NCBI GenBank assembly: GCA_946042285.1
Contig: CAMGDK010000032.1
Span: 1 to 14,153, forward strand
Length of the DNA: 14,153 nucleotides
Source: an uncultured Clostridia bacterium
GTDB taxonomy: Bacteria; Bacillota; Clostridia; Oscillospirales; Acutalibacteraceae
Direction: 5' to 3'
The notes beneath the pieces are model-generated. The model searched no databases. It worked only from the letters and a program-made list of their open reading frames with translations, and had not been told where the DNA came from. Each line of letters begins with the position of its first letter. Within the stretch, counting starts at the first letter, position 1. Positions 1 through 7,618 of the stretch are shown piece after piece. A program made the translations under genes and the position numbers.

Positions 1-2
1 AA

Positions 3-1673
3 ACATTTACTAAAAAAACATTATCAGTTGTTCTTGCAATGCTTATGGCTCTCTCCACATTAACTGTGGGCGCTTTCTCAGCATTTGCGGAAGAAAAAAA
101 GGAATTTGCTTGGACACCTTATGCTGCTCCTGTTACAACTACTGTATCAGACAAGGCTGCAGACAGTCCTGTTTATTTAGCATTTACACCGTCTGTATCA
201 GGCTTTTATGCAGTTAAGCTTTCAACTGTTCCTTTCGGTGCAAACAAGACAAGAGATGATATGGATGATTCTTATGTCGATATTTACGTGCAGAATGAAA
301 AGAAGCCTAATACATTGGGTTATAGATTTACAACAGAAGATGACGGAAATATAACAGTAGATGACGGATATACAACATCAGTGTTCTCTGTTGTAACTAA
401 CGGTACATACAATACAATCAGCGGATTTAAGAATGAGAATATTACTGTTCCGGCAGGCGGCACACTTCTTGCTGAAGACGAAGCATACGTTCCGGGCATT
501 GATGTAATTGAACTTTCTGCAGGCGAAACGTATCAGTTTGTTGTAAAAACCGGTATTAACACTACCTCGACATTTAGCATTGAGGCTACTGATTTTGACT
601 ATGGTTATACAACTTACTCAGCAGAGATGGAAATTAACTCAAAGGTTGTATCGGAGTGGGTTGTTGATCCGACAACAGGTGATGAGGTTCTTCAGTACAA
701 GGTTGTTCTTCTTGATGCACCTCAGAAGGTTGAAAAATTTGTTGGTGTTGGTGTAAGAGTAAATGGTTACGACGGAACAAGCACAACAGTTGCAGTTCCT
801 GCTACCATTGACGGTATGGCAGTTAAGGATGTATCAATGGGTAATACCAATTTTGGATTAAGAAAGAACATTACCGCCATCTCAATTCCTGACAGTGTTG
901 AGTATATTTATGGCATGTACGGAATGACAAAGCTTTCTTCAGTCAACATTCCTGCTTCACTTAAGGAAATTGGTTCTGGATGCTTCAACGGCGATATTGC
1001 ACTTAAGGGTGAAATCGTACTTCCTAAGACTGTAGAATATGTTGGTTCTTATGCTTTCTACAACACAGGCATCACAAGAGTAGTTGCTAACGATAACGAA
1101 ACAGAAATCGGAAACAGAGCATTCGGCTTTGCAGACGTTCTTAACGACGCTACTCCGGACCCAACTGACACAATGGCGAAGGCTTCGGATGATTTCGTAG
1201 TTATCGCTCCTGCAGCTTCAAAGGCTGCTAAGTATGCTGCTAACAATGGATTTGCTACTTATGATCCAATCAACTGCACAATCGGCAACCATCCGTTTAA
1301 GGTTACTTCAACTCCTGCAACATTATTTGCTGCCGGCAGTGAAGAATCTGTTTGCCCATGCTGCGGTGCAACAAGCAAGAAAGCTTTAAAGAAAAAGACA
1401 TTTAAGATTAGCAAACTTAAGGGCGCTAAGAAGGCATTTACAGTTAAGGTTGGCAAGCAGGCAGTAAAGGGATTTGTTGTTGAGTATTCAACTTCTAAGA
1501 AGTTCACAAAGAAGACAACAAAGTCTGTTACAGTAAACGGTACTTCTGTTAGCAAGAAGATCACAGGTCTTAAGAAGGGTAAGTACTTCGTAAGAGTTCG
1601 TGCTTTCGATAAGGTTAACGGCAAGAAGGTTTACAGCAAGTACACAGCTGTTAAGTCTGTTAAGGTTAAGTAA
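3..1673 (+). CDS. Secreted BspA-like leucine-rich-repeat surface protein, 5' partial
   Basis: The gene is cut by the left edge. The reading frame is open from base 3, and the residues before the ATG at 39 (TFTKKTLSVVLA) form the charged and hydrophobic start of a signal peptide that ends near AFA|EE (about base 90). The ATG at 39 is therefore internal and the true start is just upstream of the window. After the signal come about 200 residues of Thr/Asp-rich beta-type sequence that I do not recognise. A BspA/LRR_5-like block follows at about 750-1170 (AISIPDSVEYI, SVNIPASLKEIG, VLPKTVEYVGSYAF), then a CPCC Cys pair near 1360. The C-terminus is Lys-rich and FN3-like (about 1400-1670, with EYSTSKKF and GKYFVRVRAF). 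No LPXTG, SLH or dockerin is visible. The basic C-terminus could bind anionic wall polymers (inference). The protein is probably secreted or wall-associated; its ligand is unknown. Confidence 0.8.
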   Translation, partial: TFTKKTLSVVLAMLMALSTLTVGAFSAFAEEKKEFAWTPYAAPVTTTVSDKAADSPVYLAFTPSVSGFYAVKLSTVPFGANKTRDDMDDSYVDIYVQNEKKPNTLGYRFTTEDDGNITVDDGYTTSVFSVVTNGTYNTISGFKNENITVPAGGTLLAEDEAYVPGIDVIELSAGETYQFVVKTGINTTSTFSIEATDFDYGYTTYSAEMEINSKVVSEWVVDPTTGDEVLQYKVVLLDAPQKVEKFVGVGVRVNGYDGTSTTVAVPATIDGMAVKDVSMGNTNFGLRKNITAISIPDSVEYIYGMYGMTKLSSVNIPASLKEIGSGCFNGDIALKGEIVLPKTVEYVGSYAFYNTGITRVVANDNETEIGNRAFGFADVLNDATPDPTDTMAKASDDFVVIAPAASKAAKYAANNGFATYDPINCTIGNHPFKVTSTPATLFAAGSEESVCPCCGATSKKALKKKTFKISKLKGAKKAFTVKVGKQAVKGFVVEYSTSKKFTKKTTKSVTVNGTSVSKKITGLKKGKYFVRVRAFDKVNGKKVYSKYTAVKSVKVK

Positions 1674-1711
1674 TAATTCTTTAACAAATCTTATACATCT
1701 TACAAAAAGGG

Positions 1712-1743
1712 TCTCTATCCGAAAGGGTAGAGATTCTTTTTTT
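1712..1743 (+). terminator. Rho-independent terminator after the surface-protein gene
   Basis: The stem TCTCTATCC (1712-1720) pairs with GGGTAGAGA (1725-1733) over a GAAA tetraloop, with one G-T pair. A T-rich run follows at 1734-1743. It separates the surface protein from the ctsR operon. Confidence 0.9.
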
Positions 1744-1773
1744 ATTGCAAAAAGCAGAAAAGTCAAAAAATCT

Positions 1774-1790
1774 CTTGACTTTTTCTGACC
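1774..1790 (-). promoter_or_regulatory. Candidate CtsR operator O1 over the -35 box
   Basis: Read on the - strand, this is GGTCAGA-AAA-AGTCAAG. The CtsR consensus is two RGTCAAA heptads with a 3-nt spacer, and 12 of 14 heptad positions fit. It overlaps the -35 hexamer. The call rests on the known CtsR consensus. Confidence 0.55.
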
Positions 1791-1803
1791 TTTGTGCTAA
1801 TAT
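1775..1803 (+). promoter_or_regulatory. Sigma-A promoter of the ctsR operon
   Basis: The -35 TTGACT (1775-1780), a 17-nt spacer and the -10 TAATAT (1798-1803) match the vegetative consensus. A TG one base before the -10 gives an extended -10. It is the only good promoter between the upstream terminator and ctsR. Confidence 0.85.
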
Positions 1804-1813
1804 ACAATCGTAA

Positions 1814-1830
1814 AGTCAAAGAAAGTCAAA
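1814..1830 (+). promoter_or_regulatory. CtsR operator O2 just downstream of the start point
   Basis: AGTCAAA-GAA-AGTCAAA is a perfect tandem heptad with a 3-nt spacer, the classical CtsR box. A further partial GTCAA follows at 1831-1835. It lies about 10 nt beyond the -10 box, so CtsR bound here would block initiation. This shows that the operon is autoregulated. Confidence 0.9.
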
Positions 1831-1881
1831 GTCAATGCGAATCTGATTATTGATTTTAACGATAAAAAGGAAGTGATTAAG

Positions 1882-2331
1882 TTGAAGCTTAGCGATGCAA
1901 TAGCAGACATGATACTTGATATGTTTGATGACGACACGCCGACTGTCCAGATTAAAAGAAATGACCTTGCGGCACAGCTCGGATGTGTGCCGAGTCAAAT
2001 AAATTATGTTATAACATCTCGGTTCACGCCGGAGCAGGGATACAGGATTGAATCGAGACGCGGAGGCGGCGGTTATATTATGATAACGCGAGCGTCGAGC
2101 AAGGATGATGCCATTTTGTCGTTCATAAACTCTGTCGGTGACAGCATTGATGAACGAAGAGCAAAGGCAAGCATCTACAACCTCGTCTATCATAATGTAA
2201 TATCAGAAAAGGCGGGCAATATTGTTTTGGCAGTTGTTGCCGATTCAAATTACAGGGGCTTACCTGATGAAATAAAAAATCAAATCAGAGCAAGGCAGAT
2301 TAAGCAAATGCTTATCGCTCTTGCAGATTAG
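1882..2331 (+). CDS. ctsR: CtsR, class III heat-shock repressor
   Basis: A dimeric winged-HTH repressor of clp genes that responds to heat and is inactivated by McsB in Bacillus. The DNA-binding part carries LGCVPSQINYVITSRF, and the glycine-rich wing RRGGGGY is the thermosensing loop in the family. The C-terminal dimer and ClpC-contact region is present. I choose the TTG at 1882 (149 aa, MKLSDAIADM). The SD AAGGAAGTGATT (1867-1878) sits correctly before it, whereas the in-frame GTG at 1873 lies inside that SD. MKLSD also matches family N-termini. It is the first gene of the four-gene operon; mcsA follows after 16 nt. It should repress its own promoter through the two operators upstream. Confidence 0.95.
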   Translation: MKLSDAIADMILDMFDDDTPTVQIKRNDLAAQLGCVPSQINYVITSRFTPEQGYRIESRRGGGGYIMITRASSKDDAILSFINSVGDSIDERRAKASIYNLVYHNVISEKAGNIVLAVVADSNYRGLPDEIKNQIRARQIKQMLIALAD

Positions 2332-2347
2332 TATTGGGGGTTTTACT

Positions 2348-2884
2348 ATGTTATGTCAAAATTGCGGAAGGAATGAATCTACAACTCACATCAAAACCAA
2401 TGTAAACGGTAAAAGGGAAGAAATGCATCTTTGCAGTGAGTGCGCAAGAGAGCTCGGTGTCATGGATGAGTTTAAAATTCCGTCTGTGGCTGATATGTTC
2501 GGCGACAGCTTTCTCGGTAATTTCCTCGGTGCAGGTGCAGCGGCAATGAATTCGCTTGTCGGTGTTGAAAGATGCCACAGCTGCGGCTCATCATTTAACG
2601 ACATTGTAAAGAGCGGCAGAATAGGCTGTGCCGATTGCTATGATATGTTTAGCGATAAGCTTGAGCCATCAATAAGAAAAATTCACGGCAGAGCAAAGCA
2701 TGTCGGCAAATACGTGTCATATACAAACGATGAAGAGAGGGAGCACGAGCCGAAGGAAAAACAGCCGAGTGAGCTTGACAGCCTAAAGCTCGAGCTCGAA
2801 AAGGCGATAGCCGAGCAAAGGTTTGAGGATGCTGCAGTAATAAGAGATAAGATTAACGAGATACAGGGGGATAACAATGAATAA
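2348..2884 (+). CDS. mcsA: McsA, zinc-finger activator of the McsB kinase
   Basis: 178 aa. An N-terminal zinc site is formed by CQNC and CSEC (residues about 3-32), and a second Cys pair set by CHSCG and CADCY. A C-terminal UVR motif (AEQRFEDAAVIRDKINEI) resembles those in UvrB/UvrC and in the ClpC middle domain. In Bacillus McsA binds and stimulates McsB and controls CtsR and ClpC. I choose the ATG at 2348 because GGGGG at 2336-2340 lies 7 nt upstream and CtsR ends at 2331; an in-frame ATG at 2321 overlaps ctsR without an SD. The 3' end overlaps mcsB by 8 nt, so translation is probably coupled. The zinc ligands are intact, unlike the McsB active site. Confidence 0.93.
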   Translation: MLCQNCGRNESTTHIKTNVNGKREEMHLCSECARELGVMDEFKIPSVADMFGDSFLGNFLGAGAAAMNSLVGVERCHSCGSSFNDIVKSGRIGCADCYDMFSDKLEPSIRKIHGRAKHVGKYVSYTNDEEREHEPKEKQPSELDSLKLELEKAIAEQRFEDAAVIRDKINEIQGDNNE

Positions 2885-3878
2885 GTGGTATGAATCGCAG
2901 GGCAGCAATTCAGATGTTGTTCTATCGTCAAAAATAAGAATAGCACGTAATCTCAGCGACTCACCATTTCCTTGGAGAATGAGCAACGAGCTTCGCAAAT
3001 CTACCTGCAGAAAAATATATGCAGCACTTAAAAATTCACATTTTGCAGGCGACATTGATATGATTGACCTATCTCAAAAAGGTGATATTGAAAAAATATC
3101 TCTCGCAGAAAAGGGAATAATCAGTCCTCAGCTTGCAAAGTCAAAGGATTACAGTGCGGTCGTTGTATCAAGAGACGAAAGCTCGTCAATAATGCTATGT
3201 GAAGAGGATCACATCAGGCTATGTGTTATGTCACCCGGTCAGTCTCTCGAGGATGCGTACAAAAAGGCAAACAAAATTGACGACATATTTTTATCCAGTC
3301 TTAATATCGCATTTGATGAAAGACTCGGCTTTCTAACATCAAATCCAATGAATCTCGGTACAGGATTAAAGGCATCGTTCGTAATGCATTTGCCTGCAAT
3401 AAAGGAAAAGGGTATGATTTCATCGCTCAGTGCCATGGTCGGCAAGCTGGGCTTTGGAATTAAGCATCTATTCGGCGGAAACGGAGCGTTTTATGAGCTT
3501 TCAAACAGGCTTTGTCTTGGAATTACGGAGAAGAGCGCTATTGAAAATCTTAACGCTATCTGCGACCAAATTGTAAAACAGGAGCGAGCATTTAGGCAGG
3601 AGCTTATTGAATATGATGATTTTGAGGACAAAATATTCAGGGCTATGGGTACATTGAAAATGGCTCGCAAGCTAACAACAAAGGAATTCTATAATTTTAT
3701 CTCATTGGTAAGAATGGGAATTTCGGTTGGCAGCTTTGAAGAAAAATACGAAAAAATAGGTAATATGATATATTCACTCGGCACTGCAACAATCATAAGT
3801 CAGTCACAGGACGGCATGACGGTTGATGAGGCAGACAAGCTGCGTGCGCAATATGTCAGAGAACAGCTTGGAGGATAA
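2877..3878 (+). CDS. mcsB: McsB-type protein arginine kinase homologue with a degenerate active site
   Basis: 333 aa, phosphagen-kinase fold. McsB normally phosphorylates arginines on CtsR and misfolded proteins and so makes ClpC-ClpP substrates. Family landmarks are clear: VVLSSKIRIARN (about 14-25), EEDHIRL (109-115), NPMNLGTGLKASF (156-168), ELSNRLCLG, and a C-terminal helix ending in VREQLGG. Several expected catalytic residues are changed. The SxRxR motif reads SSKIR. The conserved His of EKHLISP is Gly80. The reactive-position Cys (Cys167 in Bacillus) is Asn156. The Arg of LRAS is Lys165. The Arg of VRG is Lys196. The GEGSEA loop bearing Glu212 is shortened to GGNG. The first Arg of the allosteric RDxxRA motif is Ala. 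It may be a pseudokinase/adaptor or use another mechanism. Start ATG 2877 follows a strong GGGGG SD. Confidence 0.88.
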   Translation: MNKWYESQGSNSDVVLSSKIRIARNLSDSPFPWRMSNELRKSTCRKIYAALKNSHFAGDIDMIDLSQKGDIEKISLAEKGIISPQLAKSKDYSAVVVSRDESSSIMLCEEDHIRLCVMSPGQSLEDAYKKANKIDDIFLSSLNIAFDERLGFLTSNPMNLGTGLKASFVMHLPAIKEKGMISSLSAMVGKLGFGIKHLFGGNGAFYELSNRLCLGITEKSAIENLNAICDQIVKQERAFRQELIEYDDFEDKIFRAMGTLKMARKLTTKEFYNFISLVRMGISVGSFEEKYEKIGNMIYSLGTATIISQSQDGMTVDEADKLRAQYVREQLGG

Positions 3879-3896
3879 TATTTCCTCCAAAGGAGG
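3870..3896 (+). promoter_or_regulatory. Alternative hairpins controlling the clpC ribosome-binding site
   Basis: The clpC SD core GGAGG (3892-3896) can pair with CCTCC (3884-3888) across an AAA loop, which would hide it. The same CCTCC can instead pair with GGAGGA (3870-3875), at the last codons of mcsB, freeing the SD. The two pairings exclude each other and straddle the mcsB stop at 3876-3878. The complementarity is seen directly. A role in translational coupling or thermosensing is inference. Confidence 0.5.
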
Positions 3897-3903
3897 GATT
3901 GTT

Positions 3904-6324
3904 ATGTATAAGTTCAGTTATTTTACTCAAAAGGCAAACGAAGCACTTAACCTTGCAATCAAATCAGCTCAGGAATTAGGACACAATTATATCGGCAGTG
4001 AGCATATTCTTTTGGGATTGCTTGAGCTTGAGGACGGCGCGGCATATTCAATGCTTGACGGCAAGGATATTACTGCCGATAAGGTTAAGGAGCTTATAGT
4101 TCAGTATGTAGGCAGAGGCGTGGAAACAAGGCTTTCGCCTGATGATTTTACGCCGAGAAGCAAAAGAATAATCGACACAGCATTTCAGTTTGCAAGGAGT
4201 ATGCGCCACAGCTTTGTTGACACAGAGCATCTTTTGATGGCGCTTACCCGAGAGGGTGACTCCTATGCAGTTAAATTTGTCAACTCATTTGGGATTGACG
4301 AAAATCAAATCTTTGAGGAGCTTGTCGAGTCAGCCAACAGAGGAGTCGGAGAGCCATCATCGCCGACAAGAAAGGGCAGAGGCGGAAAGTCAAAAACACC
4401 AACACTTGACGAGTTCGGTAAGGATTTAACTGCCGAAGCAAAGGCGGGCAAAATTGATCCTGTTATCGGCAGGGAAAAGGAAATTGAAAGAGTAATTCAA
4501 ATTCTTTCGAGAAGAACGAAAAACAACCCTTGTCTAATCGGTGAGCCCGGTGTAGGTAAAACTGCAATAGCAGAGGGATTGGCACTTAAAATCATTAAGG
4601 GCGAGGTTCCCGAATTGCTAAACGACAAGAAGATTGTTGCACTTGACCTCACATCAATGGTTGCCGGTACAAAATACCGCGGTGACTTTGAAGAACGCAT
4701 TAAAAAGGCTATGGATGAGGTGAAAAACGCAAAGGATGTTATCCTCTTTATCGACGAGGTACACACAATCATGGGTGCCGGCGCCGCTGAGGGTGCAACC
4801 GATGCTGCAAATATTCTTAAGCCTTCACTTGCAAGAGGTGAGATTCAGGTTATCGGTGCAACTACTATTGACGAGTATAGGAAAAATATCGAAAAGGATG
4901 CAGCGCTTGAAAGAAGATTTCAGCCTGTAACCGTCGGCGAGCCTACCGAAGAGGAGGCAGTGCTTATCCTCAAGGGCATCAGGGATAAGTATGAAGCACA
5001 TCATAAGGTTAAGATTTCCGACGAGGCAATCGAAAACGCGGTAAAAATGTCTGCTCGATATATTGCGGATAGATTTTTACCGGATAAGGCAATCGACCTT
5101 ATTGATGAGGCAGCCTCAAAGGTTAGACTTAAGTCATACACCGTTCCCGATAATTTGAAGGAAATGGAAAAGGAGCTTAAATGTCTTACCGAGGAAAAGG
5201 CATCTGCCGTTCGTTCACAGGATTTTGAGCAGGCGGCAAAGATAAGAGATAAGGAAAACAGCTTAAAAACCTTGCTTGAGGAGGAAAAGGAAAAGTGGAA
5301 AAACCTCTCCTCTCATCAGGTTAAGGAAATCACAACGCAGGATATTGCGCAGGTCGTTTCGTCATGGACGGGTATCCCTGCTACTCAAATTACCAAGGAG
5401 GAGTCCGAAAAGCTGTTAAATCTTGAAAAGATATTGCACGAGCGAATTGTAGGTCAGGATAAGGCTGTATCAAGCGTCGCAAGAGCAATTAGGAGAGGCA
5501 GGGCAGGACTTAAAAATCCAAAGAGACCTATCGGCTCATTTATCTTCTTAGGTCCGACAGGTGTCGGTAAAACAGAGCTTTGCAAAACTCTTGCCGAGGC
5601 TATGTTCGGCGATGAAGATGCAATCGTAAAGCTTGACATGTCAGAGTATATGGAAAAGCATACGGTTTCAAAGCTTATCGGCTCACCTCCGGGATATGTC
5701 GGATTTGACGAGGGAGGTCAGCTTACCGAAAAGATTAGAAGAAAGCCTTATAGCGTTGTTCTCTTTGACGAGATTGAAAAGGCGCATCCCGATGTGTTTA
5801 ATATGCTTTTGCAGATACTTGAGGATGGCGTTCTTACAGACTCACAGGGCAGAAAGGTAAGCTTTAAGAATACTGTTATTATCATGACCTCGAATGTCGG
5901 AGCTTCAAAGATTACAGAGAATAAATCCGCTCTCGGCTTTGGTGGTGATGAGGATGAAAACACTAATATCGAAAAGCTTGTAATGGCAGATTTAAAGGCA
6001 ACCTTTAAGCCTGAATTTCTTAACAGAATTGATGAAATAGTTGTATTCAATCAGCTTGAAAAAGAGGATATTGAGGAGATTGCAAGAAGAATGCTCAAGG
6101 GACTTGTAAAGCAGCTTGACGAGCTTGGAACAAAGGCGAGTGTGACAGATGAAGCAATCAGCGCAATTGCAGATGTCGGCTTCGACAAGGTTTACGGCGC
6201 AAGACCGCTTCGCAGAGCTATTCAAAGCAGAATTGAGGATAAGCTTTCAGAGCTCATTCTTGAGCAACGCCTTGGCGACACAGTGACTGTTGATTACAGA
6301 GACGGCGAGTTCGTTTTTGTGTAA
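3904..6324 (+). CDS. clpC: ClpC, Hsp100 AAA+ unfoldase for ClpP
   Basis: 806 aa, full length. Two Clp-N repeats (about 1-145) hold IGSEHILLG and VDTEHLLMA, whose glutamates (33, 108) correspond to the phospho-arginine sites of Bacillus ClpC. AAA1 has Walker A GEPGVGKT (213-220) and Walker B VILFIDEVH (279-287). The middle coiled coil with a UVR-like DFEQAAKIRDKE (from about 440) is the McsB/MecA docking element. AAA2 has GPTGVGKT (550-557) and VVLFDEIEKAH (about 618-628). LGF (677-679) is the ClpP-docking tripeptide, so it should feed ClpP, which is not in this window. Start ATG 3904 follows AGGAGGG; longer frames into mcsB lack an SD. It ends the CtsR-controlled operon. No clear terminator follows. 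Confidence 0.97.
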   Translation: MYKFSYFTQKANEALNLAIKSAQELGHNYIGSEHILLGLLELEDGAAYSMLDGKDITADKVKELIVQYVGRGVETRLSPDDFTPRSKRIIDTAFQFARSMRHSFVDTEHLLMALTREGDSYAVKFVNSFGIDENQIFEELVESANRGVGEPSSPTRKGRGGKSKTPTLDEFGKDLTAEAKAGKIDPVIGREKEIERVIQILSRRTKNNPCLIGEPGVGKTAIAEGLALKIIKGEVPELLNDKKIVALDLTSMVAGTKYRGDFEERIKKAMDEVKNAKDVILFIDEVHTIMGAGAAEGATDAANILKPSLARGEIQVIGATTIDEYRKNIEKDAALERRFQPVTVGEPTEEEAVLILKGIRDKYEAHHKVKISDEAIENAVKMSARYIADRFLPDKAIDLIDEAASKVRLKSYTVPDNLKEMEKELKCLTEEKASAVRSQDFEQAAKIRDKENSLKTLLEEEKEKWKNLSSHQVKEITTQDIAQVVSSWTGIPATQITKEESEKLLNLEKILHERIVGQDKAVSSVARAIRRGRAGLKNPKRPIGSFIFLGPTGVGKTELCKTLAEAMFGDEDAIVKLDMSEYMEKHTVSKLIGSPPGYVGFDEGGQLTEKIRRKPYSVVLFDEIEKAHPDVFNMLLQILEDGVLTDSQGRKVSFKNTVIIMTSNVGASKITENKSALGFGGDEDENTNIEKLVMADLKATFKPEFLNRIDEIVVFNQLEKEDIEEIARRMLKGLVKQLDELGTKASVTDEAISAIADVGFDKVYGARPLRRAIQSRIEDKLSELILEQRLGDTVTVDYRDGEFVFV

Positions 6325-6396
6325 AGCATGCGCTTCTTTAATGAATATCTATAAAAATTTTGGATTTACTTGTAGTAATTTGTTGATTTAATTGTA

Positions 6397-6425
6397 TTGA
6401 TAAGTTTGATTTTGTATGCTATAAT
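6397..6425 (+). promoter_or_regulatory. Strong sigma-A promoter for the SCP2-like gene
   Basis: TTGATA (6397-6402), 17 nt, TATAAT (6420-6425), with a TGC before the -10 (extended -10). This is near-consensus. It occupies the 141-bp gap after clpC, which holds no other recognisable feature beyond a short AAGC/GCTT inverted repeat right after clpC. Confidence 0.88.
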
Positions 6426-6465
6426 TATTTCAGCAAAGTAATAAATAATTATGGAGGTGTTAGTT

Positions 6466-6792
6466 ATGGCAACAACATACGAGTCAGTTGTTCAGGCTGC
6501 AAGAAAGAAGTTTTTGGATGTTGATGTTTCATCAGTTCCCGGTACACTTGCTTTCCAGATTAACCTTGTTGGTAAGGTAGAGGGTATCTTCTATATCGAG
6601 ATTAAGGACGGTCAGGTTCATGTTGAGCCTTACGAGTATTATGATCGTAATGCTATTCTCACAATGAATGCAACCAACTTCATTAAGCTTATCAACGGTA
6701 AGCTTGATCCTGTACTTGCTTTCACAACAGGCAAGCTCAAGGTTGACGGCGACATCAATGCTGCACTTGAAATTGTTAAGTTTATCAAATAA
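6466..6792 (+). CDS. Small SCP2-like (sterol carrier protein fold) protein
   Basis: 108 aa with no signal peptide or membrane segment, so cytosolic. The pattern fits the SCP-2 lipid-binding family: GTLAFQINLVGKVEGIFYIEI, then a helix with NATNFIKLINGKLDPVLAFT, and the closing GKLKVDGDINAALEI typical of SCP2 domains. Such proteins bind hydrophobic ligands such as acyl chains, but the ligand in Clostridia is unknown. Start ATG 6466 follows GGAGGTG at 6453-6459; the upstream in-frame ATG at 6451 overlaps that SD. It is a single-gene unit with its own near-consensus promoter and a strong terminator, which suggests high expression. Stand-alone SCP2 proteins are common in gut Firmicutes (recollection). 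Confidence 0.8.
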   Translation: MATTYESVVQAARKKFLDVDVSSVPGTLAFQINLVGKVEGIFYIEIKDGQVHVEPYEYYDRNAILTMNATNFIKLINGKLDPVLAFTTGKLKVDGDINAALEIVKFIK

Positions 6793-6804
6793 TTATAATT
6801 GCTT

Positions 6805-6840
6805 GAGGGCTGTCCGTTTATTTCGGACAGCTCTTTTTTT
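6805..6840 (+). terminator. Rho-independent terminator after the SCP2-like gene
   Basis: GCTGTCCG (6809-6816) pairs with CGGACAGC (6824-6831) over a TTTATTT loop. GAG and CTC extend the stem past a two-G bulge. A T run follows from 6834. Confidence 0.93.
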
Positions 6841-6870
6841 GAAAATTTAGTAAAATATGATATGTTTCTA

Positions 6871-6899
6871 TTTAAAATTGCATATAGCTGTGGTATAAT
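6871..6899 (+). promoter_or_regulatory. Extended -10 promoter for the AIM24-like gene
   Basis: TATAAT (6894-6899) is preceded by TGG, an extended -10. The -35 at the proper 17-nt distance is only TTTAAA (6871-6876). It lies between a strong terminator and the SD AAGGAG (6918-6923). Confidence 0.7.
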
Positions 6900-6931
6900 C
6901 AAGGTGTAATAATATATAAGGAGAATGTGCT

Positions 6932-7618
6932 ATGAAATACGAAATTAAAGGCGGAGATTTTCCTGCTCTCATTTGCACTCTTGAATCAGGCGAAGCCATG
7001 ATCACAGAGGGCGGCGGTATGAGCTGGATGAGTCCTAATATGGAAATGCAGACCACCACTAACGGCGGCCTTGGCAAAATGCTCGGCAGAATGATTACGA
7101 GAGAAAGCTTGTTCCAAAACAGATATACTGCAAGGGGCGGTGTCGGCACAATCGCATTTGCAAGCAGCTTCCCGGGTGACATTGTTGCACTTGAGGTTGC
7201 ACCGGGTAAGGAATACATTTGCCAAAAGAGTGCATTTCTTGCTTCCACACCGAACATTGAGCTTTCCGTATATCTTCAAAAAAAGCTTGGTGCAGGCTTA
7301 TTCGGCGGTGAGGGCTTCATAATGCAAAGGCTTTCGGGAAGCGGTCTTGCTTTTATTGAAATTGACGGCACGGCAGTTAGATATAATCTTGAGCCGGGAC
7401 AGAAGCTTGTCGTTGACACAGGTCATGTTGTAATGATGGACGCAAGCTGCAAAATGGAAATTCAAACCATTAAGGGTGCAAAAAACATTTTCTTCGGCGG
7501 CGAAGGCTTGTTTAATACCGTTATCACGGGACCGGGTGAGGTTGTGCTTCAAACAATGCCTATCATCAAGCTTGCGCAGTCACTTATTCCATATATGCCG
7601 ACAGCTTCAAACAACTGA
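6932..7618 (+). CDS. AIM24 / TIGR00266 family protein
   Basis: 228 aa, predicted cytosolic, glycine-rich and beta-rich. It matches the TIGR00266/AIM24 family: an N-terminal GDFPALICTLESGEAM then GGGMSWMSP, a middle FPGDIVALEVAPGKEYICQK and GGEGFIMQRLSGSG, and a C-terminal FFGGEGLFNTVITGPGEVVL that repeats the GGEGF-type motif. The two-fold GGEG pattern fits an internally duplicated beta-barrel. The fungal namesake affects mitochondria; the bacterial function is unknown, and no catalytic residue set can be named. Start ATG 6932 has AAGGAG 8 nt upstream. It has its own promoter, and the flavin reductase-like gene follows after 42 nt without a terminator, so partial co-transcription is possible. 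Confidence 0.85.
   Translation: MKYEIKGGDFPALICTLESGEAMITEGGGMSWMSPNMEMQTTTNGGLGKMLGRMITRESLFQNRYTARGGVGTIAFASSFPGDIVALEVAPGKEYICQKSAFLASTPNIELSVYLQKKLGAGLFGGEGFIMQRLSGSGLAFIEIDGTAVRYNLEPGQKLVVDTGHVVMMDASCKMEIQTIKGAKNIFFGGEGLFNTVITGPGEVVLQTMPIIKLAQSLIPYMPTASNN

Noticed and set aside
4048..4230. Small - strand open frames inside clpC, dnaX, recR and other genes
   Set aside because: They lie fully inside well-supported + strand genes, lack SDs, and show no protein-like conservation that I recognise.
6324..6340. Terminator for clpC at the AAGC/GCTT palindrome
   Set aside because: The stem is only four base pairs and lacks a T tract.
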